The notes beneath the pieces were generated by a model. It searched no databases, was not told the origin of the DNA, and was given only the letters and a program-made list of their open reading frames with translations. A stretch of DNA of 64,000 bases from Lentibacillus amyloliquefaciens (GTDB taxonomy: Bacteria; Bacillota; Bacilli; Bacillales; Amphibacillaceae). Of this stretch, positions 35,409 to 44,131 are shown one piece after another. Position numbers and translations under genes: made by a program. The stretch is taken from contig NZ_CP013862.1 of the NCBI RefSeq assembly GCF_001307805.1, forward strand, positions 3,472,001 to 3,536,000, read 5' to 3'. Numbering within the stretch: position 1 is the stretch's first letter; each line of letters opens with the position of its first letter.

Positions 35409-35616
35409 TTGAAAGCATCAATCTACCAATGTCGTCAGTAGCATTTAATACCGTTGAGTAGATCACTTTTTATAGTTTACACGTCAGACTATATTTTAAT
35501 TTGACGCAAATTACGATCAGAGTACTTTATCATCTTTTCAATTTGAAAGATAGAAATGCGTGCTAAAGTTTGAAATTTGAAGATTTAAAACTATAAACGT
35601 AGATTCAGGATTAGAT

Positions 35617-35630
35617 TGAAAACGCTTTAA
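35617..35630 (+). promoter_or_regulatory. Cre-like site before the third symporter unit
   Basis: TGAAAACGCTTTAA has one mismatch (A for C at position 13) to TGWAANCGNTNWCA, with a strongly symmetrical AAAACGCTTT centre. It lies 133 bases before the 41-residue gene. Confidence 0.45.
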
Positions 35631-35762
35631 AAATACTGATTTTATAAATTCAAGAATAAATATTGTGCTATTTTCTTCAATCTATTAAGCATAGACAGTA
35701 TCAATTCTATTATCTATTCTGGAATCTAAAAATATCACCTAATAAGTATGGGAGGTGAAACA

Positions 35763-35888
35763 ATGTTTAATCTACCTTGGGAGACCGCACTTTTAATGTT
35801 GCCTTGGCCAGTCATTTGGGTCACCTTGGCTCTCGTCATGTATTTCAAAATGCGGCGGGATGAAAAACTTGCAGATTCAGAAGAATAA
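35763..35888 (+). CDS. 41-residue symporter small accessory protein
   Basis: A tiny membrane protein beginning MFNLPWETALLML, with one proline- and tryptophan-rich hydrophobic helix (about residues 9-28) and a charged tail RRDEKLADSEE. GGGAGGTGA precedes the ATG with ideal spacing, and the symporter gene begins 33 bases after the stop. Size, position and composition fit the class of very small proteins encoded before SSS symporters. It is easily missed because of its length. The function is inferred from context only. Confidence 0.72.
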   Translation: MFNLPWETALLMLPWPVIWVTLALVMYFKMRRDEKLADSEE

Positions 35889-35921
35889 CACAACAAATCA
35901 CTGGAAAGGAAGAAGTCGTCA

Positions 35922-37592
35922 ATGAACTTAGACATTATCGTTTTTTTCATTTATCTGCTGGCGATGCTGGGAATAGGTTTATATTTTACCAGAAAAGCCT
36001 CATCATCAGCGGATCACTATTTATTAGGGAATCGAAAAATCGGAGCACCGGTTACGGCCATCAGTATGCAAAGCTCTTCTATGAGCGGTTTCATGTTCAT
36101 GGGCGGGCCTGCCCAAGCATTTCAAGAGGGCTGGCATGCACTGTGGTATGCAATAGGTGACGCGGGCGGATCGATTGTGAACTTGTCAGTTTTGGGAAAA
36201 AGAATGAGAAGAATGTCACAGCTGTTAGGTGCACTTTCACCAGTGGAATATTTGGAAAAGAGGTTTGAAAGTACAGCTGTTCGTGTGTATGGTGCGGTTG
36301 TGGCGATCATATTTCTGTTTGCATATGCATTTGCACAGTTTATTGCTGCTGGAAAGGCGTTGGAAGCAATGTCAGGTTTTTCCTACCAAATGGCTTTAGT
36401 TATAGGTATAGGTGTCATCGTTGCCTATACTGTGCTCGGAGGATTTCTGGCTGTTGCTTTCAGTGGTTTTGTGCAAGGGATTATTATGTTAATTGGTGTG
36501 AGTATTATCGGTGCTATGGTATTGCCTCAAGTAGGCGGATTATCAGGATTGAATGCGCAGCTTGCCGAGATTGATCCTACATACCTCAGTATTTGGGGCA
36601 AGGATTTAATCTATTATGGTCAATGGGGTGTCATCCTGGGTGCAGTGCTTATTTATGCAATTGGGTATATGGGCCTCCCGCACGTCTCTGTTAAACATAT
36701 GTCGATGGAAGGCGGCGACACGACAAAAAATGCTGTTCTTTGGTCAGCCGGCTTCAACCAATTATTTACGTTCACACCTTATATCTTAGGGTTGTCTGCC
36801 ATCATCATTATGCCTAGCGTTTCCGATCCGGAAATGGTCATCCCGGAGATGGTTTATATGGTATTTCCAGGCATATTAGCGGCAATTTTGCTCTCAGCTA
36901 TTATGGCAGCCATTATGTCTACATGTGATGCTTTGCTGATGCAAGCCGGGACAACACTTTCTCGCGACGTTTACAGCCGGTTTATTAATAAAAAATCCAG
37001 TCATAAACAACAGTTATTGGTATCCAGATTATGTATTTTAGTTGGGGGCATCGTTGGCATTGTTGTGGCTGTCTATGAGCCGCCAACCGTATTTGCACTT
37101 GTAGTATTTGCTTTCGGTGTACTGGGGAACACTTTCATGGTGCCTTACATTGCTTCGGTTTATTCAAAAAGTGCGAATAAAATTGGTGTGCTGTGTGCCA
37201 TGGTTGGAGGCTCAGTAACCAACATTGTGTGGGAATTATTCACCTTCCAAAACGCGACAGGGATACATCCGTTCCTGGCCGGTGTGCTGGTTTCTTTGAT
37301 TGCCATGCTTGTTGGAAATAAGTTTGGAACACCACCGTCAGATCCAATTTTGGATGCATTTGACTTAGCAAAACAGAATAAAAGAATTCCAAAGAAATTA
37401 GAAAAAGGAATTTTCGATGATTTAGCACCTGAAGCACAAAGTATTTCCCGTTTTCTTGAAACGAATAAAAATACCCAGGAATCAGCTGCTGTAAACCTGA
37501 GTACTAAAGAAACAGGGCAGACAACAACGTTTGACAAAGCATATGGGTATCCAGAACGACACTCTGGAGTCAGACTGAATTTAGAGGGTTGA
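35922..37592 (+). CDS. Sodium/solute symporter (SSS family), third copy
   Basis: A 556-residue symporter with about 13 helices and a long hydrophilic C-terminal tail of about 80 residues. AISMQSSSMSGFMFMGGPAQ marks TM2, LGGFLAVAFSGFVQGIIM the SSS signature, and LSAIMAAIMSTCDALLMQAG the TM8 sodium region, resembling the proline/alanine (PutP-like) branch. It is preceded by a 41-residue accessory gene and followed after four bases by an unknown gene, then by a PucR regulator and a beta-alanine-type catabolic operon. Beta-alanine or a related amino acid is the inferred cargo. Confidence 0.86.
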   Translation: MNLDIIVFFIYLLAMLGIGLYFTRKASSSADHYLLGNRKIGAPVTAISMQSSSMSGFMFMGGPAQAFQEGWHALWYAIGDAGGSIVNLSVLGKRMRRMSQLLGALSPVEYLEKRFESTAVRVYGAVVAIIFLFAYAFAQFIAAGKALEAMSGFSYQMALVIGIGVIVAYTVLGGFLAVAFSGFVQGIIMLIGVSIIGAMVLPQVGGLSGLNAQLAEIDPTYLSIWGKDLIYYGQWGVILGAVLIYAIGYMGLPHVSVKHMSMEGGDTTKNAVLWSAGFNQLFTFTPYILGLSAIIIMPSVSDPEMVIPEMVYMVFPGILAAILLSAIMAAIMSTCDALLMQAGTTLSRDVYSRFINKKSSHKQQLLVSRLCILVGGIVGIVVAVYEPPTVFALVVFAFGVLGNTFMVPYIASVYSKSANKIGVLCAMVGGSVTNIVWELFTFQNATGIHPFLAGVLVSLIAMLVGNKFGTPPSDPILDAFDLAKQNKRIPKKLEKGIFDDLAPEAQSISRFLETNKNTQESAAVNLSTKETGQTTTFDKAYGYPERHSGVRLNLEG

Positions 37593-37596
37593 CGTC

Positions 37597-38082
37597 ATGA
37601 GAGAACAAGTATTAACGCAATCTATTAAATTTGAAAAGAAGGAAATAGAGACGAGCTTTATGAAATTACAGCCTGATGCAACGTTTTCAGCCGATCGAAT
37701 AGTCTATTATCCTTATTACTTTTTCATCTATAATGTGAAAGCTAAAAGACTTTTCCTGCCTTTAGATGAAAAAGTCGGCTGTGCCGTAGATGCCATTAAT
37801 GGAAATGGTTCATTGGTGGATTCTAATCCAAAATGGGAAATGGTTGAAATATTAGATGAACAGCGAATACATGAGTCTCAGGCGCTTGAAGATTGCTTGA
37901 CCATTTCCGAAAGTTTTGTTTACAGGTCTTTGTCATTAAAAATGCGGATGCTTTCTGTATCACATGTAAAGGTTGAACAACAACAGTTATTCTACAGGCC
38001 TTACTGGGTGGTTTACAACAGCAACAAGACCGGACAGGATTTTATTGTGGATGGTGTGACAGGTCAGTACCATCCTCTCTGA
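37597..38082 (+). CDS. Unknown 161-residue protein coupled to the symporter gene
   Basis: Not recognised. A soluble-looking protein with no signal peptide and no clear transmembrane helix. It has two aromatic-rich repeats of similar pattern: YYPYYFFIYNVKAKR...VDAINGNGSLVD near residues 37-75 and LFYRPYWVVYNSNK...DFIVDGVTGQYHPL near residues 130-161. Each reads as a Tyr-Pro-Tyr strand, a basic turn and a D-x-x-x-G end, so an internally duplicated beta domain is likely. It starts four bases after the symporter stop and ends before a terminator, so it belongs to that transcript. A role in sensing or transport support is speculation. Confidence 0.6.
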   Translation: MREQVLTQSIKFEKKEIETSFMKLQPDATFSADRIVYYPYYFFIYNVKAKRLFLPLDEKVGCAVDAINGNGSLVDSNPKWEMVEILDEQRIHESQALEDCLTISESFVYRSLSLKMRMLSVSHVKVEQQQLFYRPYWVVYNSNKTGQDFIVDGVTGQYHPL

Positions 38083-38129
38083 ATACAAATAGCAATAGCT
38101 GCAGTAAAGGCAGTAATAATGCTGGGGAA

Positions 38130-38172
38130 AACCAAACGCCCCCTAAACTGCTGATGCTTGGCGTTTGGTTAT
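38130..38172. terminator. Terminator between convergent unknown gene and PucR gene
   Basis: AACCAAACGCC at 38130 and GGCGTTTGGTT at 38160-38170 form a perfect 11-base stem with a 19-base loop. T content after the stem is low on both strands, so efficiency is uncertain. Confidence 0.6.
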
Positions 38173-38182
38173 TCAAAATAAT

Positions 38183-39801
38183 TCATAACAAGTTTTCCGG
38201 GCTTGAATCTTCCATTAAATGATAGGCTTTGATCGCCGTTTCAATCGCCAGACGGTTAGTCGGTTCCAGGTAATCGTTTCCCAGTAGTTCTTCAATTTTA
38301 TCAAGGCGGTGATAGAGCGTCTGACGCACAATGAATAAGCGCTCTGCTGTTTCTTTTTTTGATTCGCTGAATTTTAAATACGTTTCAAGTGTCGTCAGCA
38401 GTTCTGCGTTCATTTCCTTATCATGTTTAAGCAATGGACCAATATAATCCTCAATATATGATTCGATTAATTGATTGTCCTTAAGCTGGAAAAGCAGTCG
38501 GTATATCCCGATGTTTTCGTAAAGAGCAATGTCTGAATCGTGATATTTGTTCAGGTGAAGCACTTCATTGGCCTCCTTATAGGCTCGCCTGAACCTGGAG
38601 GTGTCCTGATGGTTGCCGCTGACGCCTATGTTTTGAGGATGAAGATTAAGCGTCTCCGGGCATTCTGAGATTAATGCAGTGAATTGATTGGCAGCAAATT
38701 TGTCGTGCTTGTCGGCATTAAAAAAACTAATGACAGCGATTTCAGTTTTCTTCACGGAAACTGCTGGATAAAAGCCATAGCGCTCAAACAATGATCGGAT
38801 TGACATCGACCGCTGCACTTTTACTTCATCCCACGCATCATGATTGCTGTTTGAAGACGCATTATACGTCTGGCAAATAAACACTCTGTAGTATAAATGT
38901 TTGTTTGATGGCGGCATGATCATTTTGAGTTCATCAGGGTTATATGGTTTTCCTAGCAATAAATTTTGCACCAAATCATCTTCCACATTTAATTTTCGTT
39001 CTTCAATTGTCCTGTTTCTTAATAAAATTTGTGCAATTGATATGGCTGCTCTGTCTAACACAGTAAATAAAAATTCGTTTGGAGATGCTTCAGTAACCTG
39101 AAGACATAAATATCCCAAATTTGGCCGACAACATTCACAGGGGAGAGCGCAAACTTTTTATCGTCAATAGTAATGATGTTTTCGAAAACATTTGCGTTGC
39201 GATGATTTTGCACGTATGAAGCGAGTGATTCATTAAAAGCTTTCCCTTCAGGGGGATAATAATAAGCTTTGGCTTCATCAGTCATAAACAGTGCGTACGA
39301 TTGAAATTGATTGTTTAATTTTTGCAGGATTTTTAGTATCCCATTTGGTGAGAGGGAGAGTTCTGTAAACGCTTGGGTCAACTCACTAATCTCATGAAGC
39401 ATTTGATGGTGCTGGTCAATAATATGTGTATGCAAATGTTGTGTGATATCGACAAATTTAACAACTTCCTCAAATGCGATGACTGGAAAGTGATGCTCAT
39501 CTGCAAATTGCTTAATTTCAGCCGGGAGCTTGGTGAAATGGTGCCCAATTTCAATACAGATGCCGGCAACATGTTTGTCAATTAGCCTTTCATAAGTGTT
39601 TAGTGAAGACTCGAGGCTGAGCCCTGTTCCTGTTGTGAGGACCAGCTCACCTCCGTTGAGTAGGTCATCAAAATCGTCCGTTTCAATAATATGTGTCCAT
39701 TTAATGTTTTTGTCTAATCCTTTTTCGCCTGCTAAAACACGCGCGCTTTTAAATAGATCACTGTTTAGTGCATCATTGATTGTCAAGTTAAAGCTGCTCA
39801 T
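38183..39801 (-). pseudogene. PucR-family regulator with one frameshift
   Basis: The N-terminal part (from 39801) is a purine-catabolism PucR N-terminal domain beginning MSSFNLTINDALNSD, with VLTTGTGLS. The C-terminal part (to 38183) carries the helix-turn-helix signature of the family: SESKKETAERLFIVRQTL with YHRLDKIEELLG. The frames join at about 39114: one G added to TTTGGGATA restores QIWGYLCLQVTEASPNE and a protein of about 540 residues, a normal length. AGGGCGG precedes the ATG. It is divergent from the aminotransferase operon and is its likely activator. The break may be a sequence error or recent loss. Confidence 0.8.
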
Positions 39802-39902
39802 TATTCCGCCCTCCAGACTGTTAAAACAAAACGAGGTTAATTTGACATATTGTAAAATGAAAATTTTAAAAATAATGGTTATAGTATAATTATGAAATGA
39901 AT

Positions 39903-39916
39903 TGTAATCGCTGTCA
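39903..39916 (+). promoter_or_regulatory. CcpA cre box before the aminotransferase operon
   Basis: TGTAATCGCTGTCA matches TGWAANCGNTNWCA at all positions. It lies just downstream of a -10-like TATAAT at 39885-39890, a position typical of repression at the start of transcription. A TTGACA at 39842 is too far from this -10 to pair with it. Confidence 0.7.
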
Positions 39917-40042
39917 ATTGAATCAATATTCTATTAGGGCGATTAAAGACATTTAGTAATTTGAATGGATGCTTGGACAATTTGTAAAATCTGAAGTCGC
40001 GAACTCCTGTTTATAAACTTCAACTTGGAAAGGAGCGTTTAA

Positions 40043-41401
40043 ATGAAAACTTTAAAAGAAGAGTCACAGACACTTGTGGAAAAGGATCAGAAAAATATAT
40101 GGCATCACATGTCTAAAGGGGATGCTACGAAAGAACCCATGATTGCAACAGAAGCGAAGGGTTCCTGGATTACAGACCACAATGGGAACGAGTATCTTGA
40201 TGGCATGTCAGGATTGTGGTGTGTAAATGTAGGTTATGGCCGTGAAGAATTGGCTCAAGCAGCCTATGACCAATTGAAAGAGATGTCGTATACGTCCATG
40301 TCCCAAAGTCATCTGCCGGCTATAAAACTCGCCGAAAAGTTGAATGAAATGCTGGATGATGAGTATATGATCTTTTATTCCAATAGTGGTTCGGACGCCA
40401 ATGAAGTGGCCTTTAAAATGGCTCGGCAATATCATCAGCAAAATGGTGAGTCGTCACGGTATAAATTCATATCCCGGTACCGGGCATATCATGGCGGTTC
40501 CCTCGGTGCATTAGCAGCTACAGGACAATCACTTCGTAAATATAAATACGAGCCATTGACTTCCGGCTTTCTGCATGTGGCACCGCCGGATAATTACAGA
40601 AAACCAGAAAACCAATCTGTTGAAGAATATAACCTGCTAAGAGCTCAAGAAATTGAGGAAAAGATTATTTGGGAGCAGAAAGAAACAATAGCGGGTCTTA
40701 TTATGGAACCCGTTATTACTGGCGGTGGTGTATTAATCCCTGATCCGGTGTATGTGGAAAAGGTTCAGGAAATTTGTAATCGCCACGGTGTCTTATTAAT
40801 TATGGATGAAGTGATTTGTGGTTTTGGAAGAACCGGTAAAACATTCGGATATATGCACTATGATGTGAAGCCTGATATTATAACGATGGCAAAAGGCCTG
40901 ACAAGCGCTTATTTGCCTTTATCTGTTACGGCCGTTCGCAAGGATATTTATGAAGCCTTTAATGATACGGAAGAAAACAGTCATTTTCGCCATGTGAATA
41001 CATTTGGCGGGAACCCGGCGTCATGTGCTGTCGCGTTAAAAAATATTGAGATAATGGAAGAGGAGAACCTGACAAACCGGGCGGCTGTTTTAGGAGAAAA
41101 GCTGAGAGATGAATTAAAAGAATTGGAAAACCATCCCTATGTAGGAGATGTACGGAATCAAGGCTTTGTAATGGGAATTGAAATGGTAGAAGATAAAGCA
41201 ACGAAAGAACCGGCGACTGACCAGAGAGTAAGTAAGATAATGGGTGAATGCAAAGCGAATGGTTTAATTATCGGGAGAAACGGTGATACGGTTGCCGGCT
41301 ATAATAATATATTGGCGCTTTGTCCGCCGTTATCTTCTACAGATGATGATCTTGATTTTATCGTATCTGTTATTAAAAAAGTGTTTAAAGCAAATGAATG
41401 A
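40043..41401 (+). CDS. Class III omega-aminotransferase, probably beta-alanine-pyruvate aminotransferase
   Basis: A 452-residue PLP enzyme. Seen are FYSNSGSDANEVAFKMAR (phosphate site), YRAYHGGSLGALAATG, LLIMDEVICGFGRTG with the pyridine-binding Asp, and TMAKGLTSAYLPLS with the PLP lysine. AAGGAGCG precedes the ATG. It is paralogous to the taurine aminotransferase at the window start. The next gene encodes a malonate/methylmalonate semialdehyde dehydrogenase, so beta-alanine + pyruvate to malonate semialdehyde + alanine is the best reading. Taurine or GABA cannot be excluded from sequence alone, since this subfamily is promiscuous. Confidence 0.82.
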   Translation: MKTLKEESQTLVEKDQKNIWHHMSKGDATKEPMIATEAKGSWITDHNGNEYLDGMSGLWCVNVGYGREELAQAAYDQLKEMSYTSMSQSHLPAIKLAEKLNEMLDDEYMIFYSNSGSDANEVAFKMARQYHQQNGESSRYKFISRYRAYHGGSLGALAATGQSLRKYKYEPLTSGFLHVAPPDNYRKPENQSVEEYNLLRAQEIEEKIIWEQKETIAGLIMEPVITGGGVLIPDPVYVEKVQEICNRHGVLLIMDEVICGFGRTGKTFGYMHYDVKPDIITMAKGLTSAYLPLSVTAVRKDIYEAFNDTEENSHFRHVNTFGGNPASCAVALKNIEIMEEENLTNRAAVLGEKLRDELKELENHPYVGDVRNQGFVMGIEMVEDKATKEPATDQRVSKIMGECKANGLIIGRNGDTVAGYNNILALCPPLSSTDDDLDFIVSVIKKVFKANE

Positions 41402-41446
41402 TATTAAATTTGCAACCTATTAGGAATTAATTCAGGAGGTATTAAA

Positions 41447-42913
41447 ATGGCAAATTCACAAACAGAAGTAAAAACACTCAAAAATTATATCGGAGGCAAA
41501 TGGATAGAATCTGAGAGTGACAAAACAGAGTCCGTGATAAACCCGGCAACCGGCGAAACAATAGCGGAAGTCCCAATATCATCCCAGGAAGATGTGGATC
41601 ATGCGGTCAAAGTCGCTCAAGAAGCTTTTCAGGAATGGAAGGAGATGGCCGTTCCAAAGCGTGCGCGTATCTTATTCAAGTATCAGCAGCTCTTAGTGGA
41701 TCACTGGGATGAGCTGGCTGAACTCATTACAATTGAAAACGGCAAAAATTTAAAGGAAGCTAAAGGTGAGGTGCAGCGCGGCATCGAAAATGTGGAGTTT
41801 GCTGCAGGGGCACCGAACTTAATGATGGGAGACCAACTTTCATCGATTGCCTCAGGTCTTGAGTCAGGGACGTATCGTTATCCGATCGGTGTTATAGGCG
41901 GTATTACACCATTTAACTTTCCGATGATGGTACCGTGCTGGATGTTTCCAATGGCAATTGCAACCGGAAACACATTTGTCATGAAGCCGTCTGAGCGTAC
42001 ACCATTGTTAGCGAATCGTCTGGCAGAACTGCTGACAGAAGCGGGACTACCTGATGGGGTGTTCAATATTGTTCACGGCGCCCATGATGTGGTCAACGGT
42101 TTGCTTGACCATAAACATGTTAAAGGTATTTCATTTGTAGGTTCCCAGCCGGTTGCAGAGTATGTTTATAAGCGTGGCACGGATAACCTGAAGCGGGTGC
42201 AGGCACTCGCCGGAGCGAAGAACCATTCGATTGTATTGAAAGATGCCAATATGGATAACGCAACTACTCAAATCTTGAATGCTGCATTTGGTTCTGCTGG
42301 TGAGCGTTGTATGGCAGCCTCTGTGGTGGCAATTGATGAATCTGTTGCGGATGAATTTATTGATCAGCTCGTTCAAAAGGCAAATGACGTCACAATGGGC
42401 AACGGGCTCGATGATGACGTCTTCTTGGGACCTGTCATTCGCGAACAGCATAAAGAACGGACCCTGAGTTATATTGAAACCGGTGAAAACGAAGGAGCCA
42501 AGCTTGTCCGGGACGGCCGTGATGAAGGACGTGCTCAGGAAAAAGGTTATTTTGTCGGTCCGACTATTTTTGATAATGTAACGACAGAAATGAAAATTTG
42601 GCAGGATGAAATTTTTGCGCCTGTATTGTCCATTGTTCGAGTGAAGAATCTTGATGAAGCAATAGACGTTACGAATGAATCGCCATTTGCCAACGGATCA
42701 TGCCTGTTTACACGGGATGGTGGCAGTGTGCGGCAATTCAGGGAAACAATTGATGCAGGCATGCTGGGTGTCAATATTGGTGTTCCGGCGCCAATGGCAT
42801 TTTTCCCATTCTCCGGCTGGAAGGATTCCTTTTATGGTGACTTGCATGCCAACGGGAAAGATAGTGTTGAATTCTACACACGCAAGAAAGTTATTACAAC
42901 ACGTTGGGTATAA
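41447..42913 (+). CDS. mmsA: Malonate/methylmalonate semialdehyde dehydrogenase (CoA-acylating)
   Basis: A 488-residue aldehyde dehydrogenase of the MmsA/IolA branch. [18 protein letters not shown] and the catalytic [12 protein letters not shown] are diagnostic of CoA-dependent enzymes; in MmsA the usual general-base glutamate is absent, as here, where [13 protein letters not shown] replaces ELGGKSP. It converts malonate semialdehyde + CoA + NAD to acetyl-CoA + CO2, or the methyl analogue to propionyl-CoA. CAGGAGGT precedes the ATG, 46 bases after the aminotransferase gene. A myo-inositol or valine role is possible for the family, but the neighbour points to beta-alanine. Confidence 0.88.
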   Translation: MANSQTEVKTLKNYIGGKWIESESDKTESVINPATGETIAEVPISSQEDVDHAVKVAQEAFQEWKEMAVPKRARILFKYQQLLVDHWDELAELITIENGKNLKEAKGEVQRGIENVEFAAGAPNLMMGDQLSSIASGLESGTYRYPIGVIGGITPFNFPMMVPCWMFPMAIATGNTFVMKPSERTPLLANRLAELLTEAGLPDGVFNIVHGAHDVVNGLLDHKHVKGISFVGSQPVAEYVYKRGTDNLKRVQALAGAKNHSIVLKDANMDNATTQILNAAFGSAGERCMAASVVAIDESVADEFIDQLVQKANDVTMGNGLDDDVFLGPVIREQHKERTLSYIETGENEGAKLVRDGRDEGRAQEKGYFVGPTIFDNVTTEMKIWQDEIFAPVLSIVRVKNLDEAIDVTNESPFANGSCLFTRDGGSVRQFRETIDAGMLGVNIGVPAPMAFFPFSGWKDSFYGDLHANGKDSVEFYTRKKVITTRWV

Positions 42914-42928
42914 TGGTTTAAGTTTGAT

Positions 42929-42965
42929 AGAGTGCAGCGCCGGTAAGGGCGTTGCACTCTTCTTT
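42929..42965 (+). terminator. Terminator after mmsA
   Basis: AGAGTGCAGCGCC pairs with GGCGTTGCACTCT (one wobble) around a short loop and is followed by TCTTT. Confidence 0.8.
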
Positions 42966-43088
42966 ATGGTAAAGTTTTACGATAAACTGTACATTATTTC
43001 ACTAATTTATTGCAATTCTCCATACTTTATGGAAAAATCAGAATTAGATACTAAAGGTAATGACCATTATTTTGGGGAGTGTACGCTG

Positions 43089-44042
43089 ATGAAAATTCTT
43101 GTGACGGAACTGATGTGGGACGATGGCATTGAGGAGCTCAGGAAGCTCGGCTATACGGTTGATTACGATATGGAATTGGGCCGGAAACGGGAGGAATTAC
43201 TCAAATTGCTGCCGGAATATGATGCGCTGATTGTTCGCAATGAAACGCGTGTTGATACTGAATTCCTTGATGCGGCAAAAAATACACGCGTCATCGGCCG
43301 GCTCGGTGTCGGGCTGGATAATATTGATCTGGAAGCGGCTAAAGAGCGGGACATACCGGTGATTGCGGCTAAAAATGCGAATGCCACATCCGTTGCCGAA
43401 TATGTGATGGCGGCGATGCTTGATGCGTCACGTCCATTGTCGGATGCAGATGCTGATGTGCGCCAGGGCAATTGGGATCGTAAGTTTTTCACAGGCTATG
43501 AATTGAATAAGCGGACACTTGGGCTTGTTGGAATGGGTGAGATCTCACACCGTGTGGCGAAACGGGCACGGGCGTTTGGCATGGATGTTGTGGGTTATGA
43601 CCCGTTTGTTGCGCCGTTTGACCATATACTGGCAGAAACCGGTGTCCGGCCGGCAGATACCCTAGATGAGCTGCTGCAACAATCCGATTTTGTTTCGGTT
43701 CATGTCCCCCTGACCAAAGCAACCAAACATATGCTTAATAAAGATAATTTTCCATTGATGAAATCGCATGCTTATGTAATCAACTCGGCCAGAGGCGGCA
43801 TTGTACACGAAGAGGACTTGATTGACGCTGTCAAGTCGAAGCAAATCGCCGGTGCTTACCTTGATGTGTTGGAAAAAGAGCCGGTTCAAAAGGACGCACC
43901 GCTTGCACAGGTCGAATCAATCAGACTTTCACCACACATTGCCGGGCTGACTGATGAAGCGCAGTCCAGAACCGCCATGCTGATCGCCCAGGAAGTAGAT
44001 CGGGTGCTGAACGGCGGAAAATCGATTTGTGCTGTGGTATGA
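43089..44042 (+). CDS. D-isomer-specific 2-hydroxyacid dehydrogenase (SerA-like)
   Basis: A 317-residue NAD-dependent dehydrogenase. The N-terminal catalytic half contains GRLGVGLDNIDLEAA, the Rossmann domain KRTLGLVGMGEISHRVAKRA, and the catalytic Arg, Glu and His appear in NSARGGIVHEEDL, VLEKEP and LSPHIAG. The start at 43089 follows GGGGAG; the frame is open much further upstream but overlaps mmsA. Members act on 3-phosphoglycerate, glycerate, sulfolactate and other hydroxy acids. In a region with taurine genes a sulfolactate dehydrogenase is conceivable, but no sulfolactate lyase gene is present. It is convergent with the RraA-like gene. Confidence 0.82.
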   Translation: MKILVTELMWDDGIEELRKLGYTVDYDMELGRKREELLKLLPEYDALIVRNETRVDTEFLDAAKNTRVIGRLGVGLDNIDLEAAKERDIPVIAAKNANATSVAEYVMAAMLDASRPLSDADADVRQGNWDRKFFTGYELNKRTLGLVGMGEISHRVAKRARAFGMDVVGYDPFVAPFDHILAETGVRPADTLDELLQQSDFVSVHVPLTKATKHMLNKDNFPLMKSHAYVINSARGGIVHEEDLIDAVKSKQIAGAYLDVLEKEPVQKDAPLAQVESIRLSPHIAGLTDEAQSRTAMLIAQEVDRVLNGGKSICAVV

Positions 44043-44063
44043 AAGTTAGGTTGTAAAGTATGG

Positions 44064-44095
44064 AATCCATCTGCCTTTCTAAGGGCGGATGGATT
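44064..44095. terminator. Hairpin between convergent dehydrogenase and RraA-like genes
   Basis: AATCCATCTGCC pairs with GGCGGATGGATT (one wobble) around an eight-base loop. The flanks are AT-rich without a clean T run. Confidence 0.6.
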
Positions 44096-44131
44096 ATTAA
44101 GATTCGTGAAAAGATAGGTCCGATATTCAGC

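Noticed and set aside
35400..35471. AAAAAGTGAT...ATCACTTTTT as a terminator after the amidohydrolase remnant
   Set aside because: The loop would exceed 50 bases, too long for an efficient intrinsic terminator. It is left as part of the decayed region.
42675..43088. Long N-terminal extension of the 2-hydroxyacid dehydrogenase into mmsA
   Set aside because: It overlaps the end of mmsA and its terminator. The family N-terminus begins at 43089.
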